Below, in pieces: positions 34,915-43,779 of a stretch of 64,000 bases of DNA. The first letter of the stretch is position 1; every line of letters begins with the position of its first letter. Both the position numbers and the translations under genes were made by a program. Source of the DNA: Nostoc sp. ATCC 43529 (lineage in GTDB: Bacteria; Cyanobacteriota; Cyanobacteriia; Cyanobacteriales; Nostocaceae); assembly GCA_003326205.1 (NCBI GenBank), contig LWTK01000074.1, positions 186,001-250,000 on the forward strand. The letters are read 5' to 3'. The notes beneath the pieces were generated by a model. The model had not been told where the DNA came from, made no database searches, and saw only the letters and a list, made by a program, of their open reading frames with translations.

Positions 34915-36075
34915 CTAATTTCTGTGCCAAGAGACTTTAGGCAGAATTTGTTTTTTATCAACTCGTTTTTGATACTTGACTGCAAAGTTTAACAAAGAAT
35001 CAAGTAAAGAATCAGAGAGAAAATGAGGCTGTAAACCTAAATCCAGCAATTTGGTGTTTTTAGCATTAAAGTAATGTTCTTCTTTCTCAACTCTGGGATT
35101 ATCTAAATTATTGATTTCTACATTCAATCCCATTGCATTCCCAGCTTTTTTCACCATTAATGCCAAATCACCGACGCTGAATTGTTCGGTAAATTGGTTG
35201 AATACGCGGAATTCACCAGCTTCAGCAGGGTTAGCGATCGCCAATTCCACACATCTTACTGTATCCCGAATATCCAAAAATCCACGAGTTTGTCCACCTT
35301 TGCCGTAGACGGTAAGCGGATGTCCAATCGCTGCTTGGATACAAAAACGGTTCAGTGCTGTGCCAAACACACCATCATAATCCAGCCGATTAATCAATAA
35401 TTCGTCCATTCCCGTTTCTTCGGTTAAGACGCCGTAAACCACACCCTGGTTTAAATCTGTTGCCCGCAATCCCCAAATCCGGCAAGCAAAGTGGATGTTA
35501 TGGCTATCATGGACTTTGCTTAAATGGTACATCGAACCAGGTTGCTTGGGATAAGGTAGGGTATCCTTGCGTCCATTGTGTTCAATGGTGATATATCCTT
35601 CTTCGATGTCAATGTTGGGCGTACCATATTCACCCATTGTTCCCAGCTTCACCAAATGACAATCTGGGAAATCTTCGCGCATGGCATACAGTAAGTTCAA
35701 CGTACCAACTACGTTATTTACCTGGGTGACAACTGCATGTTCGCGGTCAATCATCGAAAATGGAGCTGAGCGCTGTTCGCCAAAATGCACTACGGCATTC
35801 GGCTGAAATTGATGTAACGCTTTGCTGAGAAACTCGTAATTAGTAATATCGCCGATGAACAGGTCGATAGATTTACCAGTCAAATCTTGCCAGCGCTGGA
35901 GGCGTTGCCCAATAGGTGCGATCGGTGTGAGAGTTTCAACACCCAGTTCATTATCCCAGTGCCGCCGCACCAAACTATCTAAAATTCCAACTTCATAACC
36001 TCGATTGGAAAGGTAAAGGGCAGTTGCCCAACCGCAATACCCATCGCCACCAATAACCAGGACTTTCATCTTCAC
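34915..36075 (-). CDS. sqdB: UDP-sulfoquinovose synthase SqdB
   Basis: A 386-residue SDR-type enzyme converting UDP-glucose and sulfite to UDP-sulfoquinovose. The NAD-binding GGDGYCGWATALYL is at the N-terminus, the family Thr region is KLGTMGEYGTP, and the catalytic YxxxK is in GSMYHLSKVHDSHN. RATDLNQGVVYGV is highly characteristic. First gene of the operon with DUF4291 and sqdX. Confidence 0.95.
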   Translation of the reverse strand: MKMKVLVIGGDGYCGWATALYLSNRGYEVGILDSLVRRHWDNELGVETLTPIAPIGQRLQRWQDLTGKSIDLFIGDITNYEFLSKALHQFQPNAVVHFGEQRSAPFSMIDREHAVVTQVNNVVGTLNLLYAMREDFPDCHLVKLGTMGEYGTPNIDIEEGYITIEHNGRKDTLPYPKQPGSMYHLSKVHDSHNIHFACRIWGLRATDLNQGVVYGVLTEETGMDELLINRLDYDGVFGTALNRFCIQAAIGHPLTVYGKGGQTRGFLDIRDTVRCVELAIANPAEAGEFRVFNQFTEQFSVGDLALMVKKAGNAMGLNVEINNLDNPRVEKEEHYFNAKNTKLLDLGLQPHFLSDSLLDSLLNFAVKYQKRVDKKQILPKVSWHRN

Positions 36076-36233
36076 CAGTTTTTACTCGCTGATAGCTTAA
36101 TCTATCAGGTTTGTGTCACCTCTCAATCATCATTCTGAGAGAGATGTGGATTTTGGGTATTGGGCATTGGTTATTAATTCTTATCCCTCACTCCGTCACT
36201 CCCTCATCTCCCCATCTCCCCATGCCCCATAAC

Positions 36234-36791
36234 TCAAGACTTGGGAATTCGATACTGTTGGGCAATGTAATGAAACAAACGGTAGTAATTTGGAAATTCT
36301 TGGCTGTTGCTTCGTCCTTGCCAGTAGTATTTGACTTGATTTTGAGTTAGTGTCAGTGTCATTGAAGTTGCTTGGGGATCTACTTCTACAACCAGCACGC
36401 CGGCTATTCCTTGGGCTGTCTGAAAGTTGGGTTTTATCTTTTTCCCAGACTCTCGGTCTTTGACAATCGAATTTACTAGCTGATGGCTTGCCCACCCACG
36501 AATTTCCACTGAGTTGTTTTGGGGTGAAATAAACCCAATTCCATCATCGTTTTCCGGCGCTGCTAAAGAAGTCCAATTACTCGGATATGGAAACTCAAAA
36601 CCGTAACGAGAGTTGCTATAAGTTTTCCAAGTAATGGCTTCAACGTTAAAATCGGTCGCTGTACAACTCCATAGCATTATCAATATGGCAATGGCTGGGC
36701 TAAGACCAAAACCAAGCCCAGAAATTTTTTGTCTCAAACAAAAGGTTTTAACTGTAGCAGTAGTCATTATTATATTTTTTGCCAAATTCAC
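36234..36791 (-). CDS. Lipoprotein with PsbP-like N-terminal motif
   Basis: A 185-residue exported protein. A hydrophobic stretch ending in MLWSC looks like a lipobox, so it is probably membrane-anchored. The mature part opens WKTYSNSRYGFEFPYPSNWT, the pattern of PsbP/DcrB-like folds, but the rest is too diverged for a firm assignment. The N-terminus may start at the internal Met (MTTATVKTF) nine residues in. It is upstream of sqdB on the same strand but with a gap of about 160 bp. Confidence 0.65.
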   Translation of the reverse strand: MNLAKNIIMTTATVKTFCLRQKISGLGFGLSPAIAILIMLWSCTATDFNVEAITWKTYSNSRYGFEFPYPSNWTSLAAPENDDGIGFISPQNNSVEIRGWASHQLVNSIVKDRESGKKIKPNFQTAQGIAGVLVVEVDPQATSMTLTLTQNQVKYYWQGRSNSQEFPNYYRLFHYIAQQYRIPKS

Positions 36792-37187
36792 TGCTTTTTA
36801 TAGAAGTACCAACAACACCAGGACTTACGCAAAAGATAACGAAAGTAGCGGTAATACCCTGCGGGTTCGCTCTTAGCGTTCTCGCAGAGTAGCCGCTTTG
36901 CGTCTACATGAATTACCGCAACGCTTGAATAAGGTTTTCAGTCACATATTGCGTAAGTCCTGAACACAAATCTCTATCCCCTCTTTAGAGCTACGCTACT
37001 ACTGCTTGATTAAATTTGGTTAAAAGTAACTCAATTTGACAAGGATGTCACTACTTCACACAGTAATTCAGTCTATTATGTAAACAAATGTAACGAAATA
37101 GCCGTCAAAACGTTTTGCCGTCTTGACAACGAATAAAAGAATCGATAACGTGATATACATACCCGGGTAAGACCGTTAAAGAGTTAT
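36792..37187. other. Divergent intergenic region holding a MITE-like element
   Basis: 396 bp between the lipoprotein gene and the RHH/CxxC gene. A MITE-like element occupies 36820-36961. The right part, AT-rich, should hold the promoter of the plus-strand genes. Confidence 0.6.
36820..36961. mobile_element. MITE-like element, TIR AGGACTTACGCA (copy 1)
   Basis: A 142-bp element bounded by perfect 12-bp inverted repeats AGGACTTACGCA and TGCGTAAGTCCT. The interior has GC-rich palindromic DNA (CCCTGCGGGTTCGC) and no reading frame. A second element with the same ends is at 43083-43173. Confidence 0.8.
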
Positions 37188-37541
37188 ATGCAAACGCAAA
37201 CTAAGCAAAAGGTCACTTTGTATTTATCGCCAGAGTTGCACAGAAAACTGAAGATTCGTTCAGCAGTCGATTGCGAACCAATGTCAGATCTTGCCGAACG
37301 TGCCCTCATTTTTTACCTGTCTAATTCAGATTTAGTTGATGAAGTCGAAGCTTCATCCTATGGGCGGACTCATAGAGTTTATTCATGCCCAACTTGTAAT
37401 AGCTCACTAGTCTTACGTGATGGGGAACTGGTTACTTTAGGCAATCAACCAGGAGTAGTTGGTCAAGAACATCTTTCCATTGACGAAATGGATGAAGATG
37501 AAACCCATCCCAAGGGTGAGGAAGAGTTGGTTCCTTGCTAG
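37188..37541 (+). CDS. Ribbon-helix-helix-like protein with CxxC motif
   Basis: A 117-residue protein. The N-terminus KVTLYLSPELHRKLKIRSAVDCEPMSDLAERALIFYL fits a ribbon-helix-helix DNA-binding fold (beta strand then two helices). It is followed by a YSCPTCNSSLVLRDGE metal-binding-like CxxC segment with only one cysteine pair, and an acidic tail. It precedes the Ycf46-like ATPase by about 90 bp on the same strand and may be part of that unit. Regulatory role is inferred. Confidence 0.7.
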   Translation: MQTQTKQKVTLYLSPELHRKLKIRSAVDCEPMSDLAERALIFYLSNSDLVDEVEASSYGRTHRVYSCPTCNSSLVLRDGELVTLGNQPGVVGQEHLSIDEMDEDETHPKGEEELVPC

Positions 37542-37634
37542 ATAGGAATGATGAATGAATAATTCATCATTTCGGTTGCCTTTACTAAACGCAATGTCTC
37601 TACTGTCTCTATTAGGTCTCAAGTAGGTCGATGT

Positions 37635-39146
37635 ATGAAAGAAGAGCTCAATATCCTAATTCAAGCTCAATACCCTTTAATCTACCTTGTGACCTCCGAG
37701 GAAGAGCGGGCTGAGCAAGCAATTTCCACGACTGCCCAGATGTTGAAGCCCCAGCGCCGAGTATTCGTTTGGACAGTAACACACGGCATTGTTGAGTACG
37801 GTCAACCCCGGAATGTCACACAACATAATACCGTGTCTCCAGAGGCGGCGATTGAGTGGATTATCCGGCAAAAAGAACCCAGTATATTTATTCTTAAAGA
37901 TTTACATCCGTTTATTGATGCGCCTGCAACCACTAGATCGTTACGTGATGCGATCGCCAGCTTTAAAGGTACGCAGAAGAACATCATTTTGATGTCACCA
38001 ATGCAGCAAGTACCCATAGAACTGGAAAAGGAAGTTGTAGTCCTCGACTTTCGCCTGCCAGATATGGCTGAGTTGAATAAAGTACTGACTTATCACATTG
38101 ACCAATATCGTGGGCGGCGGTTGACAACAGAGGCTAGAGAAAAACTTCTTAGAGCGGCTTTGGGTTTAACCAAGGATGAAGCTGAAAAAGTCTACCGAAA
38201 GGCGCAGGTAACTACGGGGCGTTTGACGGAAGATGAAGTAGATATCGTTTTATCTGAGAAAAAGCAACTAATTCGGCGTAATGGTATCTTAGAGTACATT
38301 GAAGAAGATGAAACCATTGATGCTGTAGGTGGCTTAGAAGAGCTAAAAAAATGGCTCAAGCAGCGTTCTAACGCTTTCACAGAAAGAGCGAGAGAATATG
38401 GTTTGCCTCAACCAAAAGGGATGTTAATTCTAGGGGTTCCCGGTTGTGGTAAGTCATTGATTGCCAAAACTACTTCCCGGCTGTGGGGTTTACCACTGTT
38501 GCGGTTGGATATGGGCCGAGTCTATGACGGCTCGATGGTGGGACGAAGTGAAGCAAACTTGCGTAACGCCCTGAAAACAGCAGAATCTATTTCTCCAGCA
38601 ATTTTATTTATCGATGAATTGGATAAATCATTTGCTGGTAGTGCAGGTTCCTCCGATTCTGATGGTGGAACTTCAAGTAGAATCTTCGGTTCTTTCCTCA
38701 CATGGATGCAAGATAAAAAATCTCCAGTGTTTGTTATGGCAACCGCTAACAGAGTGGAACGGTTACCTGGGGAATTTTTGAGGAAAGGGCGCTTTGATGA
38801 AATATTCTTTGTGGACTTGCCAACTCCAGAAGAACGTCAAGATATTTTTAATATTCACCTAAGCAAGCGCCGCGAAGACATCTCTAGATTTGACCTTGAG
38901 CAATTAGCTAAGATGTCCGATGGCTTTTCTGGTGCAGAAATTGAGCAAGCGATCGTTGCGGCGATGTATGAAGCTTTCGCCCAAGATCGGGAGTTCACAC
39001 AACTAGATATTATTGCTGCGCTAAAGGCAACATTGCCGCTGTCTCGAACGATGCAAGAACAAGTAACGGCTCTGAGAGATTGGGCCAGACAGCGAGCGCG
39101 TCCCGCAGCATCCTCCGTTGCTGAATATCAGCGAATGGAGTTTTAA
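37635..39146 (+). CDS. ycf46: Ycf46-like AAA ATPase
   Basis: A 503-residue AAA+ ATPase of the chloroplast/cyanobacterial Ycf46 type. The N-terminal 240 residues are a degenerate regulatory part (LIYLVTSEEERAEQ). The AAA module has Walker A GVPGCGKSLIAK, Walker B ILFIDELDKSF, sensor 1 region FVMATANRVERLPGE and the arginine-finger region LRKGRFDEIFF. Ycf46 is linked to control of carbon uptake and photosynthesis in some cyanobacteria. It lies between the RHH/CxxC gene and ycf35, all on the plus strand. Confidence 0.88.
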   Translation: MKEELNILIQAQYPLIYLVTSEEERAEQAISTTAQMLKPQRRVFVWTVTHGIVEYGQPRNVTQHNTVSPEAAIEWIIRQKEPSIFILKDLHPFIDAPATTRSLRDAIASFKGTQKNIILMSPMQQVPIELEKEVVVLDFRLPDMAELNKVLTYHIDQYRGRRLTTEAREKLLRAALGLTKDEAEKVYRKAQVTTGRLTEDEVDIVLSEKKQLIRRNGILEYIEEDETIDAVGGLEELKKWLKQRSNAFTERAREYGLPQPKGMLILGVPGCGKSLIAKTTSRLWGLPLLRLDMGRVYDGSMVGRSEANLRNALKTAESISPAILFIDELDKSFAGSAGSSDSDGGTSSRIFGSFLTWMQDKKSPVFVMATANRVERLPGEFLRKGRFDEIFFVDLPTPEERQDIFNIHLSKRREDISRFDLEQLAKMSDGFSGAEIEQAIVAAMYEAFAQDREFTQLDIIAALKATLPLSRTMQEQVTALRDWARQRARPAASSVAEYQRMEF

Positions 39147-39286
39147 AAGCTTTCCTCTGCCATCCCAGGGGGAAAGGCTAGCTTTAAGGCTAGCAGTTAT
39201 GAAAAAAGCCGCCTCCTGCTAAGTGCGGCTTCGTCCAAAACAAACCGTTGTCGTATTTCTCAATCTTCTCATTGGAGGAAACCCAA

Positions 39287-39637
39287 ATGTCTCACTTTAG
39301 CACCCTGCGTACCAAAATCACCGATGCCGAAATCCTCAAAGCTTCCTTGCGCGACCTCGGTATCAGCGTAAAAACAGAAGCTGATGTACGTGGTTATAAC
39401 GGTCAGCGCGTTCGTTCCGATATCGTTGCCGTATTGGAAGGCGAATATGACCTCGGCTGGTCTCGCAACAGCGATGGTTCTTTTGACCTAATCGCTGACC
39501 TGTGGGGCGTTGCTAAGAAGCACAACCAAACCGAGTTGATCAACTCCATTAACCAAAAATATGCTGTTAACAAGACCTTGGCTGAAGTAAAACAGCGCGG
39601 TCTACAAAACGCCAATGTGAAGTTGGTATTGCAATAA
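39287..39637 (+). CDS. ycf35: Ycf35 (DUF1257) protein
   Basis: A protein of about 116 residues, the DUF1257/Ycf35 family conserved in cyanobacteria and some plastids, function unknown. The start is ATG 39287 (MSHFSTLRTKITDAE), with GGAGG a few bases upstream; a frame beginning at 39248 would add 13 foreign residues. Conserved segments are YDLGWSRNSDGSFDLIADLWG and KTLAEVKQRGLQNANVKLVLQ. A good terminator follows. Confidence 0.93.
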   Translation: MSHFSTLRTKITDAEILKASLRDLGISVKTEADVRGYNGQRVRSDIVAVLEGEYDLGWSRNSDGSFDLIADLWGVAKKHNQTELINSINQKYAVNKTLAEVKQRGLQNANVKLVLQ

Positions 39638-39683
39638 CAATTTCTCTGCGCGTTCCCAAAGCTGCACGGGTTAACCAGGCATT

Positions 39684-39704
39684 AGCGGTTAGCCCGCTTT
39701 TTTT
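39684..39704 (+). terminator. Rho-independent terminator of ycf35
   Basis: Stem AGCGG with CCGCT around a TTAGC loop, followed by seven T, about 45 bp after the ycf35 stop. Confidence 0.82.
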
Positions 39705-39768
39705 CGGGACTGAGATTTATCTCTCAGTCCCTAATTTTTATAAATAAAATTGTATCCTTCAGTTGCAC

Positions 39769-40152
39769 TCAGCTAAATATAAATAAGTCTAGCTCATCTA
39801 CATTGTGAATAATATTGGAATCAGGAACATTATATGCCACAGCTAGTTTAATGCTTGCTTTGAGTCTCAATTGTATATTTAAATTAGGGTTAAAAGCTGC
39901 TTGAGCTAAGTTACCTAATTTTTCATAAGTAGCAATAATATTATCGACAGTAGCTTTGTAATCTCGATCAATTTGACCAAGGAATTTTTGATAATGTTGC
40001 TCTACTTGCTTGCATAGTTTTGTATTTTCTCCTAATAAATCTTTGCAGAAATCAGAAACTATACGACCAGCAATTGAACCAATAACCGCACCAACAACAG
40101 GAACAGGTATCAGTGCTTGCTCAAAGTGAAGGTGATGTCTACAACGCGCTAC
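39769..40152 (-). pseudogene. C-terminal gene remnant without a start (helical, glycine-zipper segment)
   Basis: A minus-strand frame of about 128 codons that is open from a stop at 40153-40155 to a TGA at 39769-39771, but has no ATG at its head. The translation has real-protein character: PVVGAVIGSIAGRIVSDF (glycine-zipper, membrane-active) followed by a long charged helix (GQIDRDYKATVDNIIATYEK) and an acidic end (IIHNVDELDLFIFS). The coding signal fades into GC-rich repeat DNA at about 40130-40155. It reads as the C-terminal end of a larger gene whose front was lost. The ancestral family is not recognised. Confidence 0.5.
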
Positions 40153-40210
40153 TTAGCGATCGCACCGCGATTTATCTGAGCGACTGGGTTCCTTTCAACC
40201 TTCAGCCATC

Positions 40211-40546
40211 TTAACCAACAGCGAACTCGGTAAATTGTCGTTTAAAAGGGGAATGAAAAGCCAAAACGATGTCTTTTTTGGGTATACCTCGACTAATAAG
40301 TTCATTGGCGATACCTCCTTCTGTACCATCGTGTTGAATCCAAATTTTTTCGTTTTTAATATCTAAATGCAAAACACAGCCATATACACGGCGCTTATTT
40401 GACCACCCAGCGTGAACAACTTGGTAGCGATCGCGTTCTCTATCAAAAATAACTTCTGCTTCGACTTCTTCGTTGCTGGCTTTGATTTCGCTGTAAGCTA
40501 GCAACAGTTCTTGAATAAGTTGACGGTACTGTTCTACTTTTGCCAT
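40211..40546 (-). CDS. xisI: XisI family protein
   Basis: A 111-residue member of the XisI family (fdxN-element excision control protein). Recognisable segments are VEQYRQLIQELLLAYSE, DRYQVVHAGWSNKRRVYG and KIWIQHDGTEGGIANELI. It follows xisH and overlaps it by 13 bp. In Anabaena XisI is needed with XisH and the recombinase XisF for excision of the fdxN element; here no xisF or fdxN is in the window, and xisH/xisI pairs are widespread stand-alone modules. Confidence 0.9.
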   Translation of the reverse strand: MAKVEQYRQLIQELLLAYSEIKASNEEVEAEVIFDRERDRYQVVHAGWSNKRRVYGCVLHLDIKNEKIWIQHDGTEGGIANELISRGIPKKDIVLAFHSPFKRQFTEFAVG

Positions 40547-40950
40547 TTTACGATCGCCTCCTCTTCTGGATCGAAAATAATTAGCCGAACTTGGTAACGT
40601 TGGATTAATAAGCGTGGCAGTTCTAAGGTAAAAAAAGAACGATAGGTGTCTAAGGGAACTGCTAAATATAGAAGTCTCTCAGGTTGTTCTTCTTCAAGTG
40701 CTAATTGATATTTGAGATACTGTCCTAAAGCAGTACTAAATTCAGTTGTAGTAGATGGAGCAACAAAGCTTTTAACTTCAACCGCAATTTTTTCTTGATT
40801 TCGTTCAGCTGCTAAAACTTTCTCTGCACCAAGGTCGATGTACATATCCAAACCACCAAAACGCAGGAAAAGTGGGTCATAAGTGATAAGCCAGCCCTCT
40901 TTCTCCAAAGCGCGTTTTACTGCATCATGGAATATGTCTTTCGCCGCCAT
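40534..40950 (-). CDS. xisH: XisH family protein (nuclease-like fold)
   Basis: A 138-residue XisH protein. The pattern LRFGGLDMYIDLGAEKVLAAERNQEKIAVEVKSF has the D...ExK spacing of a PD-(D/E)xK nuclease core (Asp and E-V-K). Its pair xisI overlaps the 3' end. Uma2 nuclease-like gene is next on the same strand. Function beyond the fdxN element is unknown; a nuclease activity is inferred from the motif. Confidence 0.88.
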   Translation of the reverse strand: MAAKDIFHDAVKRALEKEGWLITYDPLFLRFGGLDMYIDLGAEKVLAAERNQEKIAVEVKSFVAPSTTTEFSTALGQYLKYQLALEEEQPERLLYLAVPLDTYRSFFTLELPRLLIQRYQVRLIIFDPEEEAIVKWQK

Positions 40951-40996
40951 AGATTCCTAGAATTTTGATTTCGGTACTATAAAAGTAGCTTACTCC

Positions 40997-41602
40997 TTAC
41001 CAAACTTGACTTAAATCTAAAACAAACCCAGGAAGTAATGGTTCATCGCAAAGTGTTTTAGGGTTATCTAATACCTCAACCTTAATATTAGGACGATAAA
41101 TAAAAACTTGGCGCTGTTTTCTATCAATTAACCAACCAATTTGTGTGCCATTATCAATATACTCTTGCATTTTTTCTTGTAAAATTCGCAAATTATCACT
41201 TTCAGAACGCAATTCAATTACAAATTCAGGACAAATCGGTGCGAATTTTTTTCGTAGTTGTGCTGGTATCGCTTCCCAGCGCGTCCGTTTTATCCACGCT
41301 GCATCGGGAGAACGCACCGCACCATTAGGTAAAGTAAACCCACCACTGGAACCAAAGCCTACACCTGTACCATCTTGCTTTGTCCACACCCACAACTGCC
41401 CAACTAAGTTAAAGTTGCGTTCATCGGTTTCGGAACCAGTAGGGGGCATAATCACTAATTCTCCAGCAGCATTGCGTTCGATGCGAAAATCACGGTTGAG
41501 TTGACAAAAGTCGAAAAATTGGTCGTTGGTCATGGCGATCGCAGGTTGCAATTGCAAGACAATTGGTACAATCTCTGTGACTACAGGTAAGTTAGTGGTC
41601 AT
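40997..41602 (-). CDS. Uma2 family (DUF820) endonuclease-like protein
   Basis: A 201-residue Uma2/DUF820 protein, a family of PD-(D/E)xK fold abundant in cyanobacteria. Core: FCQLNRDFRIERNAAGELVIMPPTGSETDERN, then VRSPDAAWIKRTRW and FVIELRSESDNL (active-site D and E-x-R/K), and GWLIDRKQRQVFIYRP. The usual E-x-K lysine position has Arg (ELRSE), which is common in the family. The function is unknown. Confidence 0.88.
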   Translation of the reverse strand: MTTNLPVVTEIVPIVLQLQPAIAMTNDQFFDFCQLNRDFRIERNAAGELVIMPPTGSETDERNFNLVGQLWVWTKQDGTGVGFGSSGGFTLPNGAVRSPDAAWIKRTRWEAIPAQLRKKFAPICPEFVIELRSESDNLRILQEKMQEYIDNGTQIGWLIDRKQRQVFIYRPNIKVEVLDNPKTLCDEPLLPGFVLDLSQVW

Positions 41603-41675
41603 AATTGCTTTGTGGCTACTTCACCTGCCTTAACTATAGTCTCTTCACAATCTACGCTGGAATGAGGGTTAACTC

Positions 41676-42356
41676 ATGAAGATTGGAATTGTTGGCAGTG
41701 GAAACATGGGACGCTCTCTAGGTATTCTCTGGGCAGAACAGGGGCATGAAGTGTTTTTTGGCTCCCGCAATGCCGAAAAAGGAAAAGCAACGGCAGAGTT
41801 CGCTGGGCGGGGAACCCAAGGTGGTACAAACGAGGAGGCGGCGGCGTTTGCTGATGTCATTCTTTGGACAGCACGCAACGTTATGCCTAAACACTTACTT
41901 TCTCATCCTGAAGTTCTCGCCAGTAAAATTATTATTGATTGTAATAATCAGGATATTCCTGAAGGATTTGCTTATCCTCCAATAGTAGAATCTCTAGCTG
42001 AAAAGCTTGCTCAAGATGTACCCCAGGCGCGGGTGGTAAAAGCTTTTAACACGATGGCGCAGGAAGTTTTTGAATTAGCACCTGAACCATTGAAAAATTA
42101 TGGCGTTTCTGTTTTTGTGGCAGGAGATGATGAGCAAGCCAAAAAAATAGTGATGGGACTTGCACAAGAAATCGGATTTTCACCAGTAGATTGCGGTATT
42201 TTACGCAATGCTCGATTGGTTGAAGGCTTAGGAGATTTTATTCGCCTAATTATAGGTTGTCAAAAACAGGGTGTTTATGCAACTATCTCTGTTAATGTTT
42301 TACCTTCAACGTCAGGACAGCGTTTAGGTGGACGGCAAACTTCGAGTTTAAATTAA
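41676..42356 (+). CDS. NADPH-dependent F420 reductase-like oxidoreductase
   Basis: A 226-residue Rossmann-fold protein of the NADP oxidoreductase/coenzyme F420-dependent group. The N-terminal GIVGSGNMGRSLGILWAEQGHEV is the dinucleotide-binding loop, with the SRN that often accepts the NADP 2'-phosphate. VVKAFNTMAQEV and FVAGDD are typical later segments. It probably uses NADP; F420 use is doubtful in a cyanobacterium lacking evident F420 genes here. It stands alone, divergent from Uma2. Confidence 0.82.
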   Translation: MKIGIVGSGNMGRSLGILWAEQGHEVFFGSRNAEKGKATAEFAGRGTQGGTNEEAAAFADVILWTARNVMPKHLLSHPEVLASKIIIDCNNQDIPEGFAYPPIVESLAEKLAQDVPQARVVKAFNTMAQEVFELAPEPLKNYGVSVFVAGDDEQAKKIVMGLAQEIGFSPVDCGILRNARLVEGLGDFIRLIIGCQKQGVYATISVNVLPSTSGQRLGGRQTSSLN

Positions 42357-42376
42357 ACCAGATGAACTCAAACAAG

Positions 42377-42946
42377 TTAAGCTGATTTTAATTCGTTAAC
42401 AATTCGTTCGAGTTCTTGTGTCATCCAATCATTACTTGTTTGGCGATAAACTTCAATTAATGATTGGTAAAACCACAAAGTCTTTTCTTTGCCATTATTA
42501 AACTCAACCCAAACAATATTTCCACGTTCTTGCAAATCTGCTAATAAGGATCTAGCATTATGCAATTTGTCTGCTAAAGATACCAGCTTTACAGATGGCG
42601 ATGCATGGCGCAGGTTTTCTAAATACCGTTGTTTCCGTTCTAGCCAGGGGGGTTTAGGAGGTGTATCCCACTCCGTACAACCATCGATTATTGCTATTAC
42701 TGTTTCACCAAAATGTTTGCGGATGTCTTCACGAGTGACTTTACCGCCTTGATCTTCGATACTATCATGTAAAAGAGATGCGATCGCTTCTTCTTCACTT
42801 CCACCAGCTTCTATTACCAAAGCTGCTACACTCAGTAAATGTGAGATGTAAGGAACGCCGCTAATTTTGCGTGTTTGATTGGCATGGAGACGAGTTGCAT
42901 AGACTAAAGCTGATTCAAATTTTTCTGTGAGTTTCACTGTATTCAT
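42377..42946 (-). CDS. HD-domain hydrolase of the RelA/SpoT type (small)
   Basis: A protein of about 189 residues with a stand-alone HD domain like the N-terminal hydrolase of SpoT: the H-HD-D pattern is in YISHLLSV, LLHDSIEDQGG and LADKLHNARSL. There is no synthetase domain, so it is hydrolase-only, comparable to small alarmone hydrolases, although the substrate cannot be proved. The start at ATG 42946 (MNTVKLTEKFE) is preferred; a TTG at 42979 would add residues without family support. It is convergent with the F420-reductase-like gene. Confidence 0.82.
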   Translation of the reverse strand: MNTVKLTEKFESALVYATRLHANQTRKISGVPYISHLLSVAALVIEAGGSEEEAIASLLHDSIEDQGGKVTREDIRKHFGETVIAIIDGCTEWDTPPKPPWLERKQRYLENLRHASPSVKLVSLADKLHNARSLLADLQERGNIVWVEFNNGKEKTLWFYQSLIEVYRQTSNDWMTQELERIVNELKSA

Positions 42947-43082
42947 AACTCTAAAAACTATAAAAGACATACCAGGCAACAGGCAATCATCAACAGGCTT
43001 AAAAGTCTGTTTATGCCGGGGCTTTACTATCAGTTTATGTCCTAACGTAGTTGCAAACTTATATAAATATTTTTTTTAAGAC

Positions 43083-43173
43083 AGGACTTACGCAAAATTA
43101 TGAAAAAACGAACCGCAAAGGACGTGAAGGACACAAAGAAATAAGAGTTTCAGAGAGTTTTTGCGTAAGTCCT
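43083..43173. mobile_element. MITE-like element, TIR AGGACTTACGCA (copy 2)
   Basis: A 91-bp element with the same perfect 12-bp ends as the one at 36820-36961; the complementarity runs to 15-16 bp here (AGGACTTACGCAAAA / TTTTTGCGTAAGTCCT). The core has CCGCAAAGGACG...CACAAAG, a word also found inverted inside the unit at 55984-56083. Confidence 0.8.
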
Positions 43174-43719
43174 ATAAGATACAGCCTGTTGAAAGTTGCT
43201 TCATCTAACAGGCTATATCATGTATCCATCGAATGAAGCCGAAAGGTGAGTTCTATTAGTATGGCGATCGCTTATCAATCATGCGATGAACCTCGCGATC
43301 GTCTAAAGCTTGCAGAGGTTACCTGTCCGCAGTGCATCAGCAACGTGCTTAAGATAATGTGTAAGTCAGAATATCTAAGCATTTTTTCTGTTTTTGTTGC
43401 TCAAAACCAGTAAACCTATTTTGAAGAATCACTCAACTTTTTCGTAAAATCCGAAATACCATAACAGCGATCGCAACAGGAATTCAAATTTACGCAGAGT
43501 TTTCCCTTAAACTACATAACCAACCATAATTGCAATCTATTTTAGACAGTCGTTACAAACATGCAATGTGTCCTTCATCTCGACATATACTCTGCAATGC
43601 AGACATGATCTGAGTGAAGTTACTCACAACTGGGGATGCCAGGATTCAGTGGTTGTCGCTTTCAAACCTACAATGACAACAGTTCAAAAAATTTGGCGGA
43701 TTTAACTAAATCTGTCAAG

Positions 43720-43779
43720 GCGAAAGCAGGGTCTTTGAGTTTATATTATTTCTCTTAGAGAATATGATTGTGCTTTCGC
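43720..43779. other. Nested stem-loop in intergenic DNA
   Basis: GCGAAAGCA pairs with TGCTTTCGC across a 42-nt loop which itself holds TCTC-TTA-GAGA. Could be a small structured RNA or chance; no promoter or terminator is clear. Confidence 0.3.

Noticed and set aside
40211..40950. fdxN element excision locus
   Set aside because: xisH and xisI are present, but no xisF recombinase, fdxN or element borders are in the window.
43261..43413. A 50-codon frame starting MAIAYQSCDEP
   Set aside because: It begins in HIP1 sequence, has no ribosome-binding site and no recognisable relatives; left as unassigned DNA.
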